Position numbers and translations under genes: made by a program
Part shown: positions 1-7,119 of the stretch, one piece after another
Layout of the letters: each line of letters begins with the position of its first letter
Position numbering within the stretch: the stretch's first letter is position 1
The notes under the pieces: generated by a model
What the model was told of the DNA's origin: nothing
The model's database searches: none
What the model saw: the letters and a program-made list of their open reading frames with translations, nothing else
DNA from: Collinsella aerofaciens ATCC 25986
GTDB taxonomy: Bacteria; Actinomycetota; Coriobacteriia; Coriobacteriales; Coriobacteriaceae
Direction of reading: 5' to 3'
Length of the DNA: 64,000 nt
NCBI RefSeq assembly: GCF_010509075.1
Contig: NZ_CP048433.1
Coordinates: 496,001-560,000 of the forward strand

Positions 1-1
1 G

Positions 2-73
2 TATTTCTACATTACGCAGGACGAGGAGTACTTCTCGCAAACCTACGAAGAGCATCAACAGTCTTGGAATTAG
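2..73 (+). CDS. mltG: 3' end of a probable endolytic transglycosylase (MltG family)
   Basis: Only the last 23 codons are in the window; the frame is open to the left edge and ends in TAG at 71-73. The visible tail (YFYITQDEEYFSQTYEEH, then QQSWN) resembles the usual MltG C-terminus, in which an aromatic YFY strand is followed by a 'F-S-x-T-x-E-E-H' motif. MltG cuts nascent peptidoglycan strands at the membrane. The next gene starts 1 nt after the stop, so this is probably the upstream member of the yqeG-aroK-aroB operon. The assignment rests on a short motif only. Confidence 0.5.
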   Translation, partial: YFYITQDEEYFSQTYEEHQQSWN

Positions 74-74
74 C

Positions 75-572
75 ATGAGGATTTTTAGCCCCAAACGTTA
101 CGTTGCCTCGGTCGATCGCATCGACCTTAATACCCTGTGGGCCGACGGCAAGCGCGCCATTCTGCTCGATCGCGATAACACCTTGGTGCCGCGCGACACC
201 GAGCAGGTTCCCGCCGGGGTTTCCGCTTGGCTCGACGCCGCCCGCGCCAAAGGCTTTAAGCTGTGCATGGTGTCCAACAACTGGCATCGCGACCAGGTCA
301 TGAGCTCTGCACGTGAGCTGGGACTCGAGGCCATCAGCCACGCCATGAAGCCGGCGCCGTTTGCCCTCAAGGCGGGTCTTAAGCGCCTCGGCGCCACGGC
401 CGAAGAGGCGGTGCTGATCGGTGATCAGCTCTACACTGACGTGTGGAGCGGTAATTTCGCCGGCGTCGATACCATCCTGGTAAAGCCGCAGGCGACGCAG
501 GACCTGTGGTATACGCAGATCTTCCGTATCTTTGAGCGCCGGGCCCTGCGCGACCTTCCCTGCGAGGAATAG
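75..572 (+). CDS. yqeG: YqeG family HAD-type phosphatase
   Basis: 165-residue HAD superfamily hydrolase of subclass IIIA. The nucleophile motif is LLDRDNTL (Asp32 and Asp34). Motif II is the Ser in MVSNN, a conserved Lys sits in MKPAPFALK, and motif III is IGDQLYTD with the metal-binding aspartates. This matches the YqeG family in size and motif order. The physiological substrate of YqeG is not established; in many Gram-positives the gene sits with aro and translation genes, as here. It starts 1 nt after the previous stop and is followed 8 nt later by aroK, so it is co-transcribed. No signal peptide is seen, so it is cytoplasmic. Confidence 0.85.
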   Translation: MRIFSPKRYVASVDRIDLNTLWADGKRAILLDRDNTLVPRDTEQVPAGVSAWLDAARAKGFKLCMVSNNWHRDQVMSSARELGLEAISHAMKPAPFALKAGLKRLGATAEEAVLIGDQLYTDVWSGNFAGVDTILVKPQATQDLWYTQIFRIFERRALRDLPCEE

Positions 573-580
573 GTCTCGCT

Positions 581-1114
581 ATGTCCCAGCACACCAAACA
601 CGGCTGCGACCATATCTTCTTTATCGGCTTTTTGGGCGCGGGCAAGTCGACGCTCGCGCGCAACGTCGGCACCATGTTCAAGCGGCGTTTTATCGATACC
701 GACCGCCTGGTCGTGCGCCGTTGCGGCAAGTCGGTAACCGAGATTTTTGAGACCGAGGGCGAGGATCGTTTTCGCGAGCTCGAGACCTCGGCGCTCCGTT
801 CGCTCCAAAGTGAGCGCAGCCTGTTGGTTTCGTGCGGGGGCGGTATCGTCGAGACGCCGGTGAATATTGAGCTGATGCACGAAATGGGTACGTGCGTGTA
901 CCTCGAGGGCGACTTCGAGGATTCGATTCGCCAGATTCGTCGGTCCGACACGCGCCCCGATTTCCGCTCGCCCGAGCATGCCGCGCGCCTGTTTGAGCAT
1001 CGCCGTCCGCTGTATCGACAGGCCGCCGACCTTACCCTTGATATTCGCAACAAGTCCTTCGAGGACGTTTCCTACCTTTGTGCCGAGATGCTTTTGGAGC
1101 GTGGACTGCTATGA
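581..1114 (+). CDS. aroK: Shikimate kinase
   Basis: 177 residues, the usual size for AroK, which phosphorylates shikimate with ATP in the chorismate pathway. Walker A is GFLGAGKST (about residues 16-24). The shikimate-binding aspartate lies in FIDTDRLVV, the glycine-rich SCGGGIVE loop follows, and the lid arginines are in RRSDTRPDF. All expected motifs are intact, unlike the neighbouring AroB. The stop overlaps the ATG of the next gene (ATGA at 1111-1114), indicating translational coupling. Confidence 0.93.
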   Translation: MSQHTKHGCDHIFFIGFLGAGKSTLARNVGTMFKRRFIDTDRLVVRRCGKSVTEIFETEGEDRFRELETSALRSLQSERSLLVSCGGGIVETPVNIELMHEMGTCVYLEGDFEDSIRQIRRSDTRPDFRSPEHAARLFEHRRPLYRQAADLTLDIRNKSFEDVSYLCAEMLLERGLL

Positions 1115-2220
1115 TTCGCCGTCAACTGATCAATTTCCAAAACCGCAGTGTCGATGTCCGTGTCGGATTGGGCGCGTTCGATGAGCTGTCGCGCATGTTT
1201 GCCTCGGCTGTGGGCAAGCCTAAGCGCGCGATGGTCGTTTGGAGCACTGCCACGTCAGAGCGTTTTGATGAGGTCGTCGGGCATGCGCTGGTCGACGCCG
1301 GTTTTGCCGTGTCGCTGTTTGTCCTCGAGGTTTCGCCTGCTGGTGCCACGCTGGCCGATGCTGATGCTATCTTTGGCGCCCTGTCTGCCAACGGCGTTAC
1401 CTGCGACGATCTGGTTGTCGCCGTTGGCGATGCCGCAACCTGCTCGGTTGTTAGCTGGTGCGCAAACCAGTGGTGCGGCCGAACCGAGTGCGCGCTGTTG
1501 CCGACGACCTTCGACGCCATGCTCACGGTCGCGACGACCATGAAGCCGCTCGTCGCCTCGTCGGCCAATGCACTTCCCGCTATCGCGTTCCGTCCCGAAC
1601 CGGGCTTGGTCGTGTGTGACCTCGACCTTGTTCGCGAGGCGGACCCCGAGGACCTCAAGCTCGGCTTTGTGGTACTTGTTGGCACCATGCTTTCGAGCAG
1701 TAAGTCCCGCTGGAATCAGTTTACTGAGACCGTCCCCGAGATTCTCGCGGGCGAGGAGGTTGCGCTCGTCAATGCCGTTCAATGGTCTCAGACTGCCCGT
1801 AAGGACGTACTGATGGCCACGAACCCGAGCGCTCGCCATGCGCTCGATTTTGGCAAGACGGGGGGGCGTACCCTGCGCGCCTGCTTGGGCGATGCCGCTT
1901 CACAGGTCCCTGCCTACCAGCTGTTGTCCGAGGGCATGCGCTTTGAGGCGCGCCTAGCACATGATGCCTGTGACTTCGATATCGATTACGTCTTTGAGGT
2001 CGATGACTGCTTGGAGGACTTTGGTATCGAGGAGCTTGCCTTCGATCTGGAGCCTGCCGCATATATCGAGGAGTTCCGCAGGCAGCAGTTTGTCCGCTCG
2101 AACCGCAGTATGTTGCCGCTGCCCGCGGCACTCGGCGCTATTCGTCTAACGTGCGTTGAGGACGAGGTTCTTGAGCGCCATGCTCACGCCTACTTGGCTT
2201 CTCGCAAAGAACTTCTCTAA
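1111..2220 (+). CDS. aroB: AroB-like protein with a degenerate 3-dehydroquinate synthase active site
   Basis: 369 residues from the ATG that overlaps the aroK stop. The whole length aligns with AroB: an N-terminal nucleotide-binding half, PTTFDAML (AroB PTTLLxQV), DLDLV, and a C-terminal helical half. Key residues have changed. The NAD-binding GGG motif reads AVGDAAT (about 104-110). The zinc-site FGHTxGH reads FGKTGGR, so both histidines are Lys249 and Arg253. The HGExVAxGM segment reads AYQLLSEGM, losing the third histidine at Ala268. The Glu and Lys of AEVIK survive as Glu180 and Lys183. The frame is open throughout, with no frameshift. It is either a pseudoenzyme or an unusual synthase. 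AroK next door suggests an origin as the normal aroB. Confidence 0.75.
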   Translation: MIRRQLINFQNRSVDVRVGLGAFDELSRMFASAVGKPKRAMVVWSTATSERFDEVVGHALVDAGFAVSLFVLEVSPAGATLADADAIFGALSANGVTCDDLVVAVGDAATCSVVSWCANQWCGRTECALLPTTFDAMLTVATTMKPLVASSANALPAIAFRPEPGLVVCDLDLVREADPEDLKLGFVVLVGTMLSSSKSRWNQFTETVPEILAGEEVALVNAVQWSQTARKDVLMATNPSARHALDFGKTGGRTLRACLGDAASQVPAYQLLSEGMRFEARLAHDACDFDIDYVFEVDDCLEDFGIEELAFDLEPAAYIEEFRRQQFVRSNRSMLPLPAALGAIRLTCVEDEVLERHAHAYLASRKELL

Positions 2221-2257
2221 GTTTTATTGACATCCATCGTCTTTCGTATCATGTTGA

Positions 2258-2327
2258 GGGACGGGTTTCCAATCGGTTGCGGATCGCATGCGATTCCGTC
2301 GTTCGGTTGAGACCCGTCCCGTCTTTA
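2258..2327 (+). terminator. Stem-loop between aroB and the aminopeptidase gene
   Basis: A 9-bp perfect stem (GGGACGGGT at 2258-2266, ACCCGTCCC at 2312-2320) encloses a 45-nt loop and is followed by a short T-rich stretch (GTCTTTAT). It may terminate the aro operon or form the leader of the next gene. Just upstream, TTGACA (2227-2232) and TATCAT (2247-2252) resemble promoter boxes, but the 14-bp spacing is short. Confidence 0.4.
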
Positions 2328-2352
2328 TAGAGACAACAAGAAAGGAATCTGC

Positions 2353-3483
2353 ATGTCTGAGTTTGCTGCCGGTCCTGCCGGTCGTATCGAGCGTGTCCGT
2401 GCCCTGATGGCCGGGCGTGGCTACGACGCCATCGTGGTGCGCGACGAGGCCAACCTTCGTTGGCTTACGGGCGTGAAGGGCGTTTTCGATTACACCTTTG
2501 AATTCCCGCACGCGGCGTTTATTACGGCCGACCAGTGCCTGTTCCATACCGACTCGCGCTACCTCAACAGCTTTGAGGAGAACACGCCCGCCGGCAGCCC
2601 CTGGGTCTACGACATGGACGAGGGCACCATCCCCGGTTGGGTCGCCGGTAAGATTTCGGCCAACAAGTGCCGCGTCTGCGCTGTCGAGGACGACATGCAG
2701 ATCAACTTCTACCAGGGTATTCAGCGTGGTCTGGAGGATCGTTCCGTCGCCTGCGTGCTGCCGCTGATGCACGACGACATCCGCAAGATGCGCGCCATCA
2801 AGGATGCCGAGGAGATCGAGCTTATGCGCCACGCACAGTCGATCACCGACGCCGCCTTCCAGCATATGCTCGGCTTTATTAAGCCCGGTATGACCGAGAA
2901 GCAGGTTCGCAACGAGCTCGAGAACTTTATGTTCGCCAACGGCGCCGATAGCCTTGCCTTCGGCTCCATTGTGGCGAGCGGCCCCAACACCGCCAACCCG
3001 CATGCCGTGCCGAGCGACCGCGTGATCGAGAAGGGCGATTTCGTTCTCATGGATTATGGCGCGGGCTATTGCGATTACCGCTCCGACATGACGCGCACTG
3101 TCGTGATGGGCGAGCCCACGCAGGAGCAGCTCGACCTGTACGCACTCGTGCGCCGCACGCACGAGGAATGCGTCGCCGCCATCCATCCGGGCGTCGAGGG
3201 CAACGACATCTTCAAGCTCTCCAAGAAGATCATCGGCGATGCCGGTTATGGCGATTACTACAACCATGGCCTGGGCCACGGCGTTGGTATCGACATCCAC
3301 GAGCTGCCCAACTTCAACCGTAGCAAGAACATCATTGAGGTCGGCTCGGTTATTACCATGGAGCCCGGCGTCTACCTGCCCGGTGTGGGCGGCGTGCGCC
3401 TTGAGGACTACGGCGTCGTCGCCGAGAACGGATATGAGCCCTTCACCAAGACCCCGCACGACCTGCACGTCATCGATTGCTAG
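2353..3483 (+). CDS. M24 family Xaa-Pro aminopeptidase
   Basis: 376-residue metallopeptidase of the creatinase/aminopeptidase P fold that removes N-terminal residues preceding proline. The N-terminal creatinase-like domain spans about residues 10-135. The catalytic pita-bread domain shows all five metal ligands: two Asp in DYGAGYCDYRSDMTRT, His in GLGHGVGID, Glu in TMEPGVYLPG and Glu in GVRLEDYG. The ATG is preceded by AAGAAAGGA. In many Gram-positives such a peptidase sits just upstream of efp, as here. Cytoplasmic, with no signal peptide. Confidence 0.92.
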   Translation: MSEFAAGPAGRIERVRALMAGRGYDAIVVRDEANLRWLTGVKGVFDYTFEFPHAAFITADQCLFHTDSRYLNSFEENTPAGSPWVYDMDEGTIPGWVAGKISANKCRVCAVEDDMQINFYQGIQRGLEDRSVACVLPLMHDDIRKMRAIKDAEEIELMRHAQSITDAAFQHMLGFIKPGMTEKQVRNELENFMFANGADSLAFGSIVASGPNTANPHAVPSDRVIEKGDFVLMDYGAGYCDYRSDMTRTVVMGEPTQEQLDLYALVRRTHEECVAAIHPGVEGNDIFKLSKKIIGDAGYGDYYNHGLGHGVGIDIHELPNFNRSKNIIEVGSVITMEPGVYLPGVGGVRLEDYGVVAENGYEPFTKTPHDLHVIDC

Positions 3484-3505
3484 CCCATTTCGATAGATTT
3501 TTGGG

Positions 3506-3550
3506 GCGGGGCGTCCGGATCGATTCGGACGCCCCGCGTTCTCTTTTTAT
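3506..3550 (+). terminator. Rho-independent terminator after the aminopeptidase gene
   Basis: A 12-bp GC stem (GCGGGGCGTCCG with CGGACGCCCCGC, 8-nt loop) is followed by GTTCTCTTTTT. It separates the peptidase gene from efp, which has its own -10 box downstream. Confidence 0.85.
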
Positions 3551-3556
3551 GCGCTC

Positions 3557-3585
3557 GCTGCAGCAGCCGTCTGCAAGTGTATAAT
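3557..3585 (+). promoter_or_regulatory. Candidate efp promoter
   Basis: A perfect TATAAT -10 hexamer lies at 3580-3585, directly after the upstream terminator and about 58 bp before the efp ATG. No good -35 box is visible 17 bp upstream (GCTGCA), so only the -10 element is well supported. Confidence 0.45.
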
Positions 3586-3642
3586 TTCGGTCGTATGTAA
3601 TTTGGACGCTTGTGCGTTCTGCCCATAACAAGAAAGGTCGCT

Positions 3643-4206
3643 ATGCCTACCATTTCTACCGCCGACTTCAAGAACGGCCTCGGTCTCCGCATTAAGGACA
3701 AGGTCTACACCATCGTCGAGTTCCAGCATGTCAAGCCGGGCAAGGGCGGCGCGTTTGTGCGCTACAAGACCCGCGACATCAAGAGCGGCCGCGTCGTCGA
3801 GAACACCTGCAACGCCGGCACCAAGTTCGAGAGCGTCATGCTCACCACCCGTGAGTTCCAGTACCTCTACAACGATGGCACCGACTACATCTTCATGGAC
3901 AACGAGTCCTATGAGCAGGTTCCCGTTCCCGAGGACATGGTGGGCGAGAACTCCAAGTGGCTGCGCGAGAACGACATCTGCCAGCTGCTCTTCGCCGACG
4001 ATGAGCTCATGGGCGTGACTCCGCCGATGTTCATCGAGACCACCATCGTCCAGACCGACCCGGGCTTTAAGGGCGATACCGTCCAGGGTTCCACCAAGCC
4101 GGCCACGATCGACACCGGCGCTGTCATCCAGGTCCCCATGTACCTCAACGAGGGCGAGGTCATCAAGGTTGACACCCGCGACGGCAAGTTCGTCTCCCGC
4201 GTCTAG
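3643..4206 (+). CDS. efp: Translation elongation factor P
   Basis: 187 residues, the normal EF-P length. EF-P binds ribosomes stalled at polyproline and promotes peptide bond formation. The N-terminal KOW-like domain starts MPTISTADF. The loop that reaches the peptidyl centre reads KPGKGGAFVR with a lysine at position 34, the residue modified by beta-lysylation in E. coli; no modification enzyme is in this window. Two OB domains follow, ending in the signature region around TVIVKVDTRDGKFVSRV-like residues. The start ATG has AAGAAAGG upstream; an in-frame TTG 33 nt earlier would add residues absent from the family. It heads the efp-asp23-nusB-xseB run. Confidence 0.95.
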   Translation: MPTISTADFKNGLGLRIKDKVYTIVEFQHVKPGKGGAFVRYKTRDIKSGRVVENTCNAGTKFESVMLTTREFQYLYNDGTDYIFMDNESYEQVPVPEDMVGENSKWLRENDICQLLFADDELMGVTPPMFIETTIVQTDPGFKGDTVQGSTKPATIDTGAVIQVPMYLNEGEVIKVDTRDGKFVSRV

Positions 4207-4230
4207 CAACCAACTCTTCTAGGAGGACTC

Positions 4231-4593
4231 ATGCCCCAGGAAATCAAGATTGACGGCATCGGCATTTCGCCCGATGTTCTGACCGCCATCGTCTCGCGCG
4301 CCGTGTCCGATGTCGAGGGCATCGCCTCCGTTGGCGTCAAGGACCTTGCCACCAACCTTGTCTCCATGATGCTCTCGTCCAAGGCCCCGGCTTCTGAGCC
4401 GGCGGTCGAGGCCGAGGTCGTCGGCGACAAGCTCGCACTCACCGTGCGTGTCGTGGTGTTCTTTGGCTATCCGTTCAAGAAACTCGCCGAGGCCGTTCGC
4501 GCCGCCGTGGTCGCCGCCATCGATGCTCAGGTGGGCGTCGAGGTCGAGCGCGTTGACGTTTGCATCGACGGTCTCGTTTTCCCCAAGGAGTAA
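4231..4593 (+). CDS. Asp23/Gls24 family envelope stress response protein
   Basis: 120 residues with the Asp23 fold: an N-terminal ISPDVLTAIVSRAVSDVEGIASVG segment (shown here as a short alpha-beta region, residues about 9-32), a central beta strand rich in Val, and VAAIDAQVGVEVERVDVCIDGLVF at the end. Family members are linked to cell-envelope homeostasis and alkaline stress in Gram-positives; the molecular function is not settled. A strong AGGAGG lies upstream of the ATG. The position between efp and nusB is common in Gram-positive genomes. Confidence 0.88.
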   Translation: MPQEIKIDGIGISPDVLTAIVSRAVSDVEGIASVGVKDLATNLVSMMLSSKAPASEPAVEAEVVGDKLALTVRVVVFFGYPFKKLAEAVRAAVVAAIDAQVGVEVERVDVCIDGLVFPKE

Positions 4594-4596
4594 CCT

Positions 4597-5181
4597 TTGA
4601 GCCTTAAGGTTTATCGCGGGCGCACGCTTGCCCGCAGTCAGGCGCTGCAGCTGCTGTTCCAGGCCGAGGCCACGGACAGTCCGCTCGAGCGCGTCCTCGA
4701 GGGCGATTTCCTGATCTCGAAGGGTCCCCTCGACCCCTATGCGCTGGAGCTTTGCCGCGGTGCCTACGAGCATATCGACCGCATCGACTGCGCTCTGCGC
4801 TCCGTTGCCAAGAACTGGGATCTTATGCGCATGCCCGGCGCCGACCGCAATCTGCTGCGTATCGCCGTTTACGAGATGCGTTTCCTCACCGACGAGGAGG
4901 TCTCGGACGCCATCGTGATCAACGAGGCTGTCGAGCTTGCCAAGGCCTATGGCACCGACCAGTCCGCGTCGTTCGTCAACGGCGTGCTGGGCAAGATCGC
5001 TCGCAGCGAGGAGCTGCCGGGTGAGGACCTGTACCAGGAGCTGCTGGCCGAAGATCGCGCCCGCGAGGAGGCCCAGGCTGCCGAGGCTGCCGCAAAGGTT
5101 GCGGTTGCTCAGGCTGAGGCTGGCGTGCTGGCCAAGGATGCGGATGCCGCCGGGGCTGACATCGACTCCGTCGAGGAGTAG
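4597..5181 (+). CDS. nusB: Transcription antitermination factor NusB
   Basis: NusB binds boxA RNA with NusE (ribosomal protein S10) to suppress termination in rRNA operons. The helical domain begins GRTLARSQALQLLFQAE (about residues 7-23) and contains the typical DRNLLRIAVYEM and VINEAVELAKAYG motifs near residues 88-125. It is 194 residues, longer than usual because of an Ala/Glu-rich tail after about residue 150. The start is TTG at 4597, six nucleotides after AAGGAG; there is no nearby ATG. It follows asp23 by 3 nt and precedes xseB by 2 nt. Confidence 0.93.
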   Translation: MSLKVYRGRTLARSQALQLLFQAEATDSPLERVLEGDFLISKGPLDPYALELCRGAYEHIDRIDCALRSVAKNWDLMRMPGADRNLLRIAVYEMRFLTDEEVSDAIVINEAVELAKAYGTDQSASFVNGVLGKIARSEELPGEDLYQELLAEDRAREEAQAAEAAAKVAVAQAEAGVLAKDADAAGADIDSVEE

Positions 5182-5183
5182 TC

Positions 5184-5423
5184 ATGCCAGAGGGTTCTGT
5201 CCGTAACTTCGACGAGATCTCGGACCGCTTGGACCAGATTATCGCTACCGTTCGCTCCAAGGATACCTCCTTGGAGCGTTCGCTCGATTTGTTTGACGAG
5301 GCGATTGAGCTGGGCTCCCGCGCGGTCGATATGGTCGACAAGTTTGAGTTGACGCCGCGTGAGGCCGACAAGCTCGAGCAGGAATACGATGAGGATGCGG
5401 CAAACGAATCCCAGGATAGCTAG
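5184..5423 (+). CDS. xseB: Exodeoxyribonuclease VII small subunit
   Basis: 79 residues. The family pattern is clear: an N-terminal FDEISDRLDQIIATVRS helix, LERSLDLFDEAIELGS, and a second helix with acidic tail. XseB pairs with the large catalytic subunit XseA to degrade single-stranded DNA from both ends. XseA is usually the adjacent gene but is absent from this window, so it must be encoded elsewhere if the enzyme is functional. Confidence 0.9.
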   Translation: MPEGSVRNFDEISDRLDQIIATVRSKDTSLERSLDLFDEAIELGSRAVDMVDKFELTPREADKLEQEYDEDAANESQDS

Positions 5424-5449
5424 GCCGCATTTCCGGATACGAATGGTTG

Positions 5450-6262
5450 ATGGCATTCATGAAACGCGTGCGTCTTGATGACGAACTGATTTCACAGGGC
5501 ATCTGCGCCGATCGCGCGGATGCCCTTCGCACTCTTATGGCCGGCTTGGTCTCGAGTGGCGGCGAGCGCTTGACTTCGCCGGGCCTTAAGGTGATCCCAG
5601 GCCTGCCGCTGCACGTGAAGGGGCGCATTCCCTATGTTGGCCGCGGCGGTCTTAAGCTCGAAGGTGCGCTTGATGCTTTTGGCATCAATCCGACGGGCCT
5701 TGCCTGTCTGGATGTGGGCTGCTCTACCGGCGGCTTTACCGATTGTCTGCTCAAGCGCGGAGCTGCGGCCGTTGTCTCGGTGGACGTGGGTCGCGCCCAA
5801 TTCGATTGGTCGTTGCGTCAGGACGATCGCGTGACGCTGCATGAGCGCACCAACGTGACGCAGCTGCCCGAGCTTGGCTATGCCGGTGCCATCGACCTGG
5901 CTGTGTGTGATGTCTCGTTTACCAGCATCGCGAACATTATCGATGCGGTGCTGGCGTGCCTGGCGCCTACAGGTTCTTTTTGCACGCTCGTAAAGCCCCA
6001 GTTTGAGGCGCCTGCTGCGCTGGTGGGCGAGGGCGGCATCGTGACCGACCCCGCCGTCCGCCGTGATACGCTTGTGGCGGCGATTGAACTCTTTGCAGCC
6101 AAGGGCCTGTTCCCGGTCGATGTGTGCGTTTCACCCATCCATGGTGCCAAGGGCAACGTCGAGTTTTTCCTGTACGGCACGAGGTTTGCCCCCGGCGACC
6201 GCACCGACGACGAGCTTCAATCCCAGGTATCGGTTTTGAGCGAGAAAGCTGCAGCGCTATGA
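5450..6262 (+). CDS. tlyA: TlyA family rRNA (cytidine-2'-O)-methyltransferase
   Basis: About 270 residues. An N-terminal S4 RNA-binding domain (KRVRLDDELISQG, residues about 4-65) is followed by an FtsJ/RrmJ-like SAM-dependent methyltransferase domain with motif I in LDVGCSTGGFTDC and conserved KPQFE and SPIHGAKGNVEFF regions. Mycobacterial TlyA 2'-O-methylates 16S and 23S rRNA cytidines and is needed for capreomycin sensitivity. The start is uncertain: ATG at 5450 or at 5459, both with poor ribosome sites. The stop overlaps the nadK ATG (ATGA). Confidence 0.92.
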   Translation: MAFMKRVRLDDELISQGICADRADALRTLMAGLVSSGGERLTSPGLKVIPGLPLHVKGRIPYVGRGGLKLEGALDAFGINPTGLACLDVGCSTGGFTDCLLKRGAAAVVSVDVGRAQFDWSLRQDDRVTLHERTNVTQLPELGYAGAIDLAVCDVSFTSIANIIDAVLACLAPTGSFCTLVKPQFEAPAALVGEGGIVTDPAVRRDTLVAAIELFAAKGLFPVDVCVSPIHGAKGNVEFFLYGTRFAPGDRTDDELQSQVSVLSEKAAAL

Positions 6263-7119
6263 AGGTCTTTCTGGTTCCCAATTACTACAAGCAAGAGGCG
6301 GTCGAGAGCGGTCTGATGCTCGAGCTTTGGCTGACGCGCCAGGGCTATGAGGTCGCATGGGCTGCCGACCAGCGATCGAAGATTCAAAGCACGCCTGATA
6401 TTGACGGCTCCGATCTGGTCATTACGCTCGGCGGTGACGGTACGTTGCTGCGCGCTGCCCGCATCCTCAACCATCGCGAGATTCCTATCCTCGGTCTTTC
6501 CTATGGACACCTGGGCTTTTTAACTGCTGCGAGCCCCGAGGAGCGCGACATCCTGCAGGTCGTGAGCGACGCCCTGTCCGGCGAGCTGCACGTGAGCCGT
6601 CGCGCCACCATCGCCGCGGATATCGTGTCCGTGCGCGAAGACGGTACGAAGGATGTCGTGCGCACCTTCGCACTCAACGACATGGCGCTTACCCGCGGTC
6701 CGCTGTCCGATATGGTCGAGTTCGACATCACGGTGTCCGGCCATCATATCGATCGACTGCGTGGCGACGGCGTGGTCGTGTCCACGGCGACTGGTTCTAC
6801 GGGTTACGCGCTCAGTGCCGGTGGCCCCATCGTGAGCCCCGACTATACGGGCATGGTCTGCGTACCCATTGCGCCGCACACCATTCAGGCCCGTGCCTTC
6901 TTGACTTCGCCGAGTGATGTCGTCGAGATCTTTATGTCTGATGACCGTCCGAGTGTTCCGGCGATCGCTATCGACGGACAGTTTATTACCTGCGATGGCA
7001 CTGTTGACAGCGTGGCCGTGCGCCGCGGGCCCGGAGATGTGCTGCTCCTCGATTACGGCCCCGAGAGCTTCTATAACTCGGTGAGTCGCGTTTTCTACGG
7101 AGTCCGTCATGATCGATGA
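6259..7119 (+). CDS. nadK: NAD kinase
   Basis: 286 residues from the ATG that overlaps the tlyA stop. It phosphorylates NAD+ to NADP+. The family signature GGDGT is in ITLGGDGTLLRAAR (about residues 56-69), followed by GHLGFLTA, the conserved NDMALTRG region, and DGVVVSTATGSTGYALSAGG. No signal sequence; cytoplasmic. The 3' end overlaps recN by 11 bp. The tlyA-nadK-recN order is widespread in Actinobacteria and Firmicutes. Confidence 0.95.
   Translation: MKVFLVPNYYKQEAVESGLMLELWLTRQGYEVAWAADQRSKIQSTPDIDGSDLVITLGGDGTLLRAARILNHREIPILGLSYGHLGFLTAASPEERDILQVVSDALSGELHVSRRATIAADIVSVREDGTKDVVRTFALNDMALTRGPLSDMVEFDITVSGHHIDRLRGDGVVVSTATGSTGYALSAGGPIVSPDYTGMVCVPIAPHTIQARAFLTSPSDVVEIFMSDDRPSVPAIAIDGQFITCDGTVDSVAVRRGPGDVLLLDYGPESFYNSVSRVFYGVRHDR

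Noticed and set aside
1111-2220. Frameshift as the cause of the odd AroB motifs
   Set aside because: Alignment to AroB stays in register on both sides of every changed motif, so the changes are substitutions.
2224-3468. Long minus-strand open frame opposite the aminopeptidase gene
   Set aside because: It is a shadow of the M24 peptidase gene, which has all metal ligands and a ribosome site; the minus frame has no recognisable domain.
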